A model generated the notes under the pieces. It was not told the DNA's origin. It worked only from the letters and a program-made list of their open reading frames with translations, and made no database searches. From NCBI GenBank assembly GCA_002432545.1, contig DJFR01000273.1:1-11847 (forward strand): 11,847 nucleotides of DNA, read 5' to 3'. Positions 6,712 through 11,847 of the stretch are shown piece by piece. Position 1 is the stretch's first letter; every line of letters begins with the position of its first letter. This stretch comes from Flammeovirgaceae bacterium UBA5867. Lineage in GTDB: Bacteria > Bacteroidota > Bacteroidia > Cytophagales > Cyclobacteriaceae. The translations under genes were made by a program, and so were the position numbers.

Positions 6712-9369
6712 TTATTCTGATCTGAGACTCTTTACCGGGTTAGCCAACGCAGCCCGTATCGATTGATAACTTACCGTGAGCAGGGTAATGGCCAGTGCGC
6801 CTAACCCTGCCATTGTAAGGATCCATACGCTGATGCTGGTGCGGTAAGCGTAGCTCTTCAGCCATTCGTCTAATATATAGTAGGCTATTGGTGTTGCAAT
6901 CAAACAAGCCAGTATCACCAGTCCTACAAATTCTTTGGATAACATGCCCCACAGGTTGGTGACCGATGCTCCCAAAACTTTGCGGATGCCAATCTCTTTG
7001 GTGCGCTGCTCGGCCACGAAGGATGCAAGTCCAAACAAGCCAAGACATGATATAAATATAGCCAGGCATGCAAACACTGCAGCCAGTTTGCCAATGCGCT
7101 CTTCGGCCCTGAACTTGGATGCGTAGGATTGATCTACAAAATTATACTCGAACGGTATATCCGGAATTATTTTGGTAAATACTGGTTCTACTTTAGCGAG
7201 CGCCTCACTGGTACTCATCGCCGGATTAAGACGCAGCAACAATACACCTTTATAACCGAAGGTGAAATATACCGAAGAACGAGTAGACTCGAAGGGTGAC
7301 TCCATAACCATGTCTTTGATAACGCCTATGATGGTAAAGTCTTTGTCTACACCCCACGGACGGTTAGCCCAATGTATAACTTCGCCTACGGGATTTTCAA
7401 GTCCCATTTCTTTTGCAGCCGATTCATTGATTACCATCGCAGAAGAATCACTGGCCATATCAGGAATAAAATCCCGTCCGGCAACAAATTGCCATCCTAC
7501 AGTTTTGCCAAACTCCGGTGCTACATTCAGTGTAGCAAAGCCTTCTTCGTCCTTGTTCGGATCTTTACCTTTCCAATTAAATCCTCCGTTGTTAGACCAT
7601 ATACCGGTAACTTCTCCGCCTGACTCCGCTACTTCAATCACAGCTCCCGTAGCTTTTAATTCTGTACGAAGTACATCGGCCTGCTTATTATATTCATCTG
7701 ATTTTTTCCACATCGATATCAGTCCTTCGCGGCTATAACCAACCGGTCTGTCTTTAACAAACATGATCTGGTGATAGATTACACCGGTACAGATCATCAG
7801 AACTACCGATACGGTAAATTGCAGAGTAACCAATACCTTGCGCGGTATAGATGCCGTGTTGCGTAAGCGGAATGTTCCCTTGAGTATATGCACGGGATTG
7901 AACGATGATAAATATAGCGCAGGGTAGCTTCCGGCAAGCAGTCCGGTGAGTAGTATAAACCCAAGTGAAATCAACCAGAAATATACCAGGTGCCACGGCA
8001 TGGTCATTCCTTTTCCTGCCAGTTGATTAAACCACGGCAGCGATAAACTTACCAGGCAAAGTGCTGTTATAAAAGCGAGTATAACTACCAGGAACGACTC
8101 ACTGAAAAACTGTCCAATCAATTGCCTGCGTACCGAGCCTATTGTTTTACGAATGCCAACTTCCTTCGCACGCTTTTCAGAACGCGCAGTGCTCAGGTTC
8201 ATAAAGTTTATACAGGCGAGTAATAAAACAAATATACCGATGGCCCCCATAAACCAAACAATCTGCACCGGGCCATTTTGCAGAACGCCCTCTTCAAAGT
8301 TTGAGTACAGATGCCATTTATCCATGGGCAACAGATGTACTTCAGGTTTGTATTTCATTTCCTCTTTCAGGTAGTCGATGTCCTTGATCGCATTCATTTC
8401 TGCGTTAAAGATGTTGGCACCGGCACGCTCCATGGAGATGTTGGGTTGTATCTCTACATATACCATCAGGAAGTGATTCTCCCATCCTTGTTTAGCTATC
8501 CAGTCTTCTCGTTTAAGACGGAATTTCCAGGGTTCAAAGAAATTTATACCGTGGAACGCTGAGTTTTTCGGAAAGTCTTCATATACACCTGTAACAACAA
8601 CATCGGTAGTACCATTTACTTTTAGCGGTTTCCCCAGCGGATCATCATTACCAAAGAAGGCTTTGGCAGTAGATTCAGAAATCATCATGGAGTGCAGATC
8701 ATCCAGTCCCGACCACGTACCATACTTCATTTTCCAGGTAAACATTTCAGGCGCACTTTCACCTATATACATACCGGTTCGTGACAGTTTTTTGTCACCT
8801 GCAGATAATACGGCACCAAAACCACCGGGACCGGATGTCGGCACCACATGTTTGAAGTTGGTGCCATAGGTGGTTTGAAGTTCTTCTATTAACGGATAGG
8901 GTAAATAATCCTGTCCTATAAAATGTTTACCTTGAAAAGTACCTCCCTTTATTACCTGTGCTATACGCGGGTAATTGGTGTGATAGTGATTGAAGGAGAG
9001 TTCATCGTAGACCCATAAACCTATAATTATAGCGACCGCCATACCTGTAGCGAGTCCGCCTATATTTATAAAGGAATAGCCTTTATACTTCAGCAAATTT
9101 CGTATGCCGATTTTGAGATAGCTTTTGATCATTGCATAATGATTTAAGTTGTGATAGGAAGAGGATGGTTTAATGATGCCCGGCCTGAAAAGCAGGAGTA
9201 CATCAACTATGAATTTTATATCAGCTTTTCGTTTACCGGATGTGTCGTGTCGCTCGTGGTATAATTCCATCAGATCACCTTCTATATGATATAGCAGGTG
9301 GGGATGACAATACCATCGGAAGAACCGAAGAAATAGTCGCGGTGGAGATCGTCTGGTAGTAGGCCTCAT
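6712..9369 (-). CDS. ABC transporter permease with N-terminal permease prefix domain
   Basis: The 885-residue protein has an extra N-terminal region (1-78) with RLFLRFFRWYCHPHLLYHIE, GDLMELYHER and VDVLLLFRPGIIKP, matching the permease prefix domain 2 found in Bacteroidota permeases linked to PadR regulators. A canonical permease follows from about M80 (MIKSYLKIGIRNLLKYKGYS): helix 1 at 101-122, periplasmic domain to about 368, helices 369-389, 424-446 and 462-484; then helix 511-533, second periplasmic domain, and helices 763-783, 814-832 and 846-866. Coupling motifs are EKRAKEVGIRKTIGS (398-412) and RTKEIGIRKVLGAS (789-802). The ATG overlaps the PadR stop (ATGA), so the two are co-transcribed and translationally coupled; this fixes the start at 9369 rather than M80. 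Its ATPase is not in the window. It is clearly a paralogue of the convergent permease, with matching C-terminal ends (NPVKSLRSE versus NPAKSLRDE). Cargo unknown. Confidence 0.94.
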   Translation of the reverse strand: MRPTTRRSPPRLFLRFFRWYCHPHLLYHIEGDLMELYHERHDTSGKRKADIKFIVDVLLLFRPGIIKPSSSYHNLNHYAMIKSYLKIGIRNLLKYKGYSFINIGGLATGMAVAIIIGLWVYDELSFNHYHTNYPRIAQVIKGGTFQGKHFIGQDYLPYPLIEELQTTYGTNFKHVVPTSGPGGFGAVLSAGDKKLSRTGMYIGESAPEMFTWKMKYGTWSGLDDLHSMMISESTAKAFFGNDDPLGKPLKVNGTTDVVVTGVYEDFPKNSAFHGINFFEPWKFRLKREDWIAKQGWENHFLMVYVEIQPNISMERAGANIFNAEMNAIKDIDYLKEEMKYKPEVHLLPMDKWHLYSNFEEGVLQNGPVQIVWFMGAIGIFVLLLACINFMNLSTARSEKRAKEVGIRKTIGSVRRQLIGQFFSESFLVVILAFITALCLVSLSLPWFNQLAGKGMTMPWHLVYFWLISLGFILLTGLLAGSYPALYLSSFNPVHILKGTFRLRNTASIPRKVLVTLQFTVSVVLMICTGVIYHQIMFVKDRPVGYSREGLISMWKKSDEYNKQADVLRTELKATGAVIEVAESGGEVTGIWSNNGGFNWKGKDPNKDEEGFATLNVAPEFGKTVGWQFVAGRDFIPDMASDSSAMVINESAAKEMGLENPVGEVIHWANRPWGVDKDFTIIGVIKDMVMESPFESTRSSVYFTFGYKGVLLLRLNPAMSTSEALAKVEPVFTKIIPDIPFEYNFVDQSYASKFRAEERIGKLAAVFACLAIFISCLGLFGLASFVAEQRTKEIGIRKVLGASVTNLWGMLSKEFVGLVILACLIATPIAYYILDEWLKSYAYRTSISVWILTMAGLGALAITLLTVSYQSIRAALANPVKSLRSE

Positions 9370-9710
9370 TGTCCTGCAATCTTTACCTGTAAAGCAACTT
9401 TTGGTATAGAGCGCCAGAGGTCTTCGCGGGTGTTCCGGGTATATTCCATCGCTTTTTTACCCAGGGCAGTGATCTCGAAATACTTCTTCGGCCGGCCGGC
9501 ACGTTCTTCTGTTGTTTCGCCATCATGCGAGCGTATATACCCTTTATCTTCGAGGCGCTTTAGCGCAGTATGCAGCGCACCCATACTAACATTACGCGAG
9601 AGTCTGTTCTCAATTTCTTTCTTGATGGAAACTCCGTAAGCGTCATTGTAGAGCACACCAATGGTGAGAATAACTACTTCTTCGAATTCACCCAGTTGAT
9701 ACTTCTTCAT
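9366..9710 (-). CDS. PadR family transcriptional regulator
   Basis: This 114-residue winged-helix protein begins MKKYQLGEFEEVVILTIGVL, the usual start of PadR-type repressors in Bacteroidota. The DNA-binding part covers about residues 10-82: the YGVSIKKEIE helix (25-34), the recognition helix region VSMGALHTALKRLEDKGYI (41-59) and a wing with RAGRPKKYFEIT (70-81). The C-terminal helix (83-110) would serve dimerisation; the short length fits PadR subfamily 2. It overlaps the downstream permease by four bases (ATGA), so it likely senses a condition relevant to that transporter and represses the pair. A perfect inverted repeat 12 bases before its start is the likely operator (autoregulation). 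Effector unknown. Confidence 0.93.
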   Translation of the reverse strand: MKKYQLGEFEEVVILTIGVLYNDAYGVSIKKEIENRLSRNVSMGALHTALKRLEDKGYIRSHDGETTEERAGRPKKYFEITALGKKAMEYTRNTREDLWRSIPKVALQVKIAGQ

Positions 9711-9722
9711 GCTGAATAATTA

Positions 9723-9740
9723 ATTCCTAAATGTAGGAAT
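9723..9740. promoter_or_regulatory. Candidate PadR operator overlapping the padR-permease promoter
   Basis: ATTCCTA (9723-9729) and TAGGAAT (9734-9740) are perfect inverted repeats separated by 4 bases, 12 bases upstream of the PadR start. Read on the minus strand, the centre holds TACATTTA, one base off the -7 consensus TAnnTTTG, so a bound dimer would cover the promoter. PadR proteins usually bind short palindromes next to their own gene; the assignment is inference. Confidence 0.6.
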
Positions 9741-9803
9741 AATAATGATGCCAGTTTTAAAACCGTGTAATCAGAGTGCAAACCGCTATGCTTGTTAAGA
9801 GGA

Positions 9804-9832
9804 GTGTTCGGTAGTGAACAAGATGCGAACAC
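9804..9832. repeat. Inverted repeat GTGTTCG...CGAACAC in the padR upstream region
   Basis: GTGTTCG (9804-9810) and CGAACAC (9826-9832) form a perfect 7-bp inverted repeat with a 15-base spacer. The half-motif GAAC occurs again at 9816-9819 and 9835-9838. It lies about 95 bases upstream of the PadR start and could be a second regulator site; function unproven. Confidence 0.3.
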
Positions 9833-9896
9833 CTGAACGAGTTGTAGCTAACCGGAATATATAGCAGGGAGCCGTTGTGAAGTATAGATGTTATAT

Positions 9897-9937
9897 AAAT
9901 AAGAGAGGGTGCCTTGTACAGGCACCCTCTCTTATTT
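9897..9937 (-). terminator. Strong terminator hairpin of the secreted CarboxypepD-like gene
   Basis: AAATAAGAGAGGGTGCC (9897-9913) and GGCACCCTCTCTTATTT (9921-9937) pair perfectly over 17 bases around the loop TTGTACA. It starts 15 bases after the stop of the minus-strand gene. The T-rich end (CTTATTT) lies within the stem, so the structure is nearly symmetrical and could work in both directions, separating this gene from the PadR unit. Confidence 0.9.
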
Positions 9938-9952
9938 CTTGCAGATATATAC

Positions 9953-10612
9953 TTACTTCTTCTTATTCTTCTTAAGTGAGTTAAAGAACTTCACCCAGTT
10001 AAACGGGTTGAGGAACGGGTTAGTAACAGGTTGAAATTTAGCACTTGTTGAACTTGCCCATTGATTGAGATAGTATCGCTGGTTTTGATAGCCATCCATC
10101 GGTGTAGTCTTGATCATGAGGGCCAGCAATTCCTGGTTCATATTTTTCTTGTCGATGCGCTCATCTTCCAACGGCATGTTCAAGGCAAGTACAGCCTGCT
10201 TGAATACTTCTTCCGTAGGGAACGGCATGATCACGACTTCCGGCAGTAACGTTGTGTCCTGCAACATCGTGATAATAATGGTTTGATACTCCGGAGAATC
10301 CTCAGGCACAATAAAAGTCTGGTGTTGATAGCCTACCGAGCTGATCAAAATCTCATCGCCTGTTAACACGGGCATCGAGAAAAAACCAACCGAGTTTGTT
10401 GTTGTTCCGCGTCCTGCTTTCGGTACATATACGTGTACACCGGGTACTGGTCTGCCGCGCACGGTGTCTTCTTCAATAACAACACCGGAAAGCTGGATAA
10501 CACGCTTCTTTTGCTGAGCATGCACGAGCTGTGCCGAGCAAACCATAGCCAGCAACAGCGTTATGAGTGTAATGGATTTCAGTATGTACGATTTCACAGG
10601 ATGCTTTCTCAC
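9953..10612 (-). CDS. Secreted protein with carboxypeptidase-like regulatory domain
   Basis: The 219-residue protein has a signal peptide (hydrophobic 11-25, likely cut after VHA at 32), so it is exported to the periplasm or outer membrane. Residues about 39-117 resemble the CarboxypepD_reg-like beta-sandwich common in Bacteroidota: IQLSGVVIEED, then RPVPGVHVYVPKAGRGTTTN, SVGFFSMPVLTGDEILISSV and GYQHQTFIV. The rest (118-219) holds MPFPTEEVFKQAVLALN, a conserved-looking helical part, and ends in NPFLNPFNWVKFF plus a lysine-rich tail (KKNKKK). It lacks a TonB-dependent barrel, so it is not a SusC-like receptor; the role is unknown. The start codon is GTG at 10612; a second GTG at 10597 (residue 6) also leaves an intact signal peptide. 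A -7 box ending at 10617 puts transcription start at about 10610-10612, which favours 10597 or a leaderless message. A terminator follows; an ArsR-type gene is divergent. Confidence 0.85.
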   Translation of the reverse strand: MRKHPVKSYILKSITLITLLLAMVCSAQLVHAQQKKRVIQLSGVVIEEDTVRGRPVPGVHVYVPKAGRGTTTNSVGFFSMPVLTGDEILISSVGYQHQTFIVPEDSPEYQTIIITMLQDTTLLPEVVIMPFPTEEVFKQAVLALNMPLEDERIDKKNMNQELLALMIKTTPMDGYQNQRYYLNQWASSTSAKFQPVTNPFLNPFNWVKFFNSLKKNKKK

Positions 10613-10616
10613 TTTT

Positions 10617-10624
10617 CAAATATA
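10617..10624 (-). promoter_or_regulatory. -7 promoter box of the secreted CarboxypepD-like gene
   Basis: On the minus strand the bases read TATATTTG, an exact match to TAnnTTTG. The box ends only 5 bases before the GTG at 10612, so the message would be almost leaderless or start translation at the GTG at 10597. No TTG lies at the ideal 19-21 base distance; the nearest (10640-10638) is 13 bases away. Confidence 0.5.
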
Positions 10625-10630
10625 GGGATA

Positions 10631-10646
10631 AGGCTTGCAACTGCCT
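10631..10646. promoter_or_regulatory. Candidate ArsR-type operator between divergent promoters
   Basis: AGGC (10631-10634) and GCCT (10643-10646) flank TTGCAA, itself self-complementary (10635-10640); the two symmetry centres differ by one base, so the dyad is imperfect. It sits between the -7 boxes of the two divergent genes and overlaps the -33 region of the plus-strand promoter, a natural place for the ArsR-type repressor to control both. Inference from position only. Confidence 0.35.
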
Positions 10647-10663
10647 AATTTCCCATACCTTTG
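10635..10663 (+). promoter_or_regulatory. Promoter of the ArsR-type regulator gene
   Basis: TTG (10635-10637) is followed after 18 bases by TACCTTTG (10656-10663), an exact TAnnTTTG -7 box with near-ideal spacing. Transcription would begin at about 10668-10670, some 15-17 bases before the ATG at 10685. This excludes the upstream in-frame TTG at 10661 as the start codon. Confidence 0.6.
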
Positions 10664-10684
10664 GCCGTAAAGCAAGGATGTACC

Positions 10685-11101
10685 ATGCGGCTAAAAAGTT
10701 TTAATCTTACGCTGGGATCGCAGATTTTTAAGGCTTGTGCTGACGAATCGCGGTTGCGGATTCTCCACCTCATTTTTATGAATGGTGAAATGTGTATCAC
10801 GGATGTCGAAAAAATCCTTGATTTTACACAGGCCAAAACCTCGCGGCACCTCATTTATTTAAAAAATGCCGGCATTGTGGGGCACAGGCGTTACAACCAC
10901 TGGGTGTTTTACCAGATTAAAGATGAAGTGTTCGAGATCATCAACCAGATCTTCCAGTTTTTGCGCAGAGATTCGCAGCTTCAGCACGATCAGCACATTT
11001 ACCAAACTTTATTTACCAATCGGGAGTTAGCAGTTAATAACCGGCAGATACAACAGTGGCGCAGCGGACGCATGGAAAAAGAAAAATTAAAAAGTGATTA
11101 G
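10685..11101 (+). CDS. ArsR family winged-helix transcriptional regulator
   Basis: From the ATG the protein has 138 residues. An ArsR-type helix-turn-helix spans about 10-95: FKACADESRLRILHLIFMNG (15-34), EMCITDVEKILDF (35-47), the recognition helix TQAKTSRHLIYLKNAGIV (48-65) and a wing RRYNHWVFYQI (68-78). The metal-sensing motif ELCVCDL of ArsR/SmtB proteins reads EMCITDV here: C37 is kept but the second cysteine is a threonine, so the classical arsenite site is absent; the only other cysteine is C18. The C-terminal tail (96-138) is polar and ends MEKEKLKSD. A longer reading from a TTG at 10661 is rejected because a -7 box overlaps it. It is divergent from the secreted CarboxypepD-like gene and 111 bases before a HAD hydrolase on the same strand. 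The signal it senses is not evident. Confidence 0.88.
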   Translation: MRLKSFNLTLGSQIFKACADESRLRILHLIFMNGEMCITDVEKILDFTQAKTSRHLIYLKNAGIVGHRRYNHWVFYQIKDEVFEIINQIFQFLRRDSQLQHDQHIYQTLFTNRELAVNNRQIQQWRSGRMEKEKLKSD

Positions 11102-11212
11102 GTTTGCACCCGCTGATGGCAACGAGATACCGAATGACCGGAAAACGTTGTTTAAAAGTTTGACTATCATTTGATTTGAATTACAATTAAGACAAGCATA
11201 AGACCCGAATTT

Positions 11213-11847
11213 GTGAAAGAGTATACATGCATTTTTTTTGACCTGGATCATACCTTGTGGGATTTCGAAACCAATTCGCGGGAAACACTTCAGGAATTAT
11301 ATCATCAATATGACCTGCACGCCAAAGGTGTAACGTCTATCGAAGAGTTTCAAGCCAAATTCAGAGAGGTCAATACAATTTTGTGGGAGCTGTATGACAC
11401 TGGTAAACTCGATAGCGACACCATACGCAAGGAACGCTTCAAGCAGATATTAGGACACTTTGGTGCGTACGAAGAGAAACTCAGCAAAGATATATCTGCC
11501 GATTACCTGCAGGCGTGCCCGAAGAAAGGAAACCTGATGCCCTATACCATTGATGTGCTCGACTATCTGCATGGAAAGTATAAACTCTCCATCATTACCA
11601 ATGGCTTTGATGAGATACAACACATCAAGATGAGTTCGGGTAACATTCACAAATACTTCGATCACATCGTAACATCACAAAAGGCCGGGCACAAAAAACC
11701 TTCTCGCGAAATTTTTGATTTTGCGTTGAAGACCTATGCTGCACAATGCCACGAAGCAATCATGATTGGCGACAACCTGCTGACGGATATCGGAGGCTCG
11801 CGCAGTGCATCCATCGACAACGTTTTTTTTAATCCTGAAAAGAACAA
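11213..11847 (+). CDS. HAD-superfamily hydrolase, YjjG-like pyrimidine nucleotidase, partial at the right edge
   Basis: 211 codons are visible before the edge; YjjG-type proteins are about 225-235 residues, so only the C-terminal end is missing. All four HAD motifs are present: motif I FFDLDHTLWD with D10 (nucleophile) and D12 (acid/base), motif II SIITNG with T129, motif III with K162 in KKPSREIF, and motif IV GDNLLTDIGGS with D187 and D192. An alpha-helical C1 cap lies at about 18-105. The DLDHTLWDFE start and SQKAGHKKPSREIFDFAL resemble the YjjG/YfnB branch, which dephosphorylates non-canonical pyrimidine nucleotides such as 5-halogenated or damaged ones (housecleaning); another phosphatase substrate is possible. 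The start is taken as the GTG at 11213: it opens right before motif I, the frame upstream closes at 11177 and has no ATG. No Shine-Dalgarno is seen. An 8-T run at 11232-11239 follows the start. Confidence 0.88.
   Translation, partial: MKEYTCIFFDLDHTLWDFETNSRETLQELYHQYDLHAKGVTSIEEFQAKFREVNTILWELYDTGKLDSDTIRKERFKQILGHFGAYEEKLSKDISADYLQACPKKGNLMPYTIDVLDYLHGKYKLSIITNGFDEIQHIKMSSGNIHKYFDHIVTSQKAGHKKPSREIFDFALKTYAAQCHEAIMIGDNLLTDIGGSRSASIDNVFFNPEKN

Noticed and set aside
7262..7738. 158-codon plus-strand frame opposite the prefix-domain permease
   Set aside because: Antisense to the second periplasmic domain; Ser/Pro/Thr-rich shadow translation with no family features.
10661..10684. TTG start giving an ArsR protein eight residues longer
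   Set aside because: The TTG lies inside an exact -7 promoter box, upstream of the predicted transcription start, and the extra residues are not part of the ArsR fold.
10685..11847. ArsR-type gene and HAD hydrolase as one operon
   Set aside because: They share a strand, but the gap is 111 bases with no functional link; co-transcription is possible but unsupported.
1..11847. CRISPR array, tRNA, rRNA, insertion sequence or prophage genes
   Set aside because: The only regular repeats are the in-frame 213-bp protein repeats; no spacer-repeat pattern, cloverleaf, transposase, integrase or terminal inverted repeats were seen.

Overview
The window looks like chromosomal DNA of a Bacteroidota member, most likely order Cytophagales. 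The grounds are large FtsX/MacB-type permeases (one with the N-terminal prefix domain paired with a PadR regulator), a secreted family 1 pectate lyase of Bacteroidota type, a CarboxypepD_reg-like secreted protein, starts without Shine-Dalgarno sequences, and several TAnnTTTG boxes (the Bacteroidota -7 promoter element). The taxonomic call is inference from gene content; no rRNA or other marker gene is present.

Layout: (1) 1-1811, minus strand: 5' part of a secreted pectate lyase with a C-terminal tail of near-identical 71-residue repeats, running off the left edge. (2) 1812-2767: 956 bases without a convincing gene, holding a TA-rich inverted repeat, an orphan hairpin and a candidate promoter for the next gene. 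(3) 2768-4060, plus: acetyl-CoA hydrolase/CoA-transferase family enzyme, closed by a strong intrinsic terminator. (4) 4326-6701, plus, and 6712-9369, minus: two paralogous eight-helix ABC-type permeases meeting tail to tail with 10 bases between stop codons. The minus-strand one carries a permease prefix domain and is translationally coupled (ATGA overlap) to an upstream PadR repressor (9366-9710), which has a perfect inverted repeat just before its start. (5) 9953-10612, minus: secreted protein with a carboxypeptidase-like regulatory domain, followed by a perfect 17-bp terminator hairpin. (6) 10685-11101, plus: ArsR-type repressor, divergent from the secreted protein, with promoter elements for both in a 72-base gap. 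(7) 11213 to the right edge, plus: HAD-family hydrolase resembling YjjG nucleotidases, truncated by the window.

How the genes work together: the PadR gene and its permease form one regulated unit, probably autorepressed, controlling an envelope stress or efflux-type transporter; no ATPase partner is encoded here. The ArsR gene may control itself and the divergent secreted protein. The pectate lyase, CoA-transferase and HAD hydrolase look like independent transcription units. No mobile element, CRISPR array, tRNA or rRNA was seen. I found no clear new system; the most useful leads are the pectate lyase repeat array, the PadR and ArsR regulatory sites, and the orphan hairpin near 2150.
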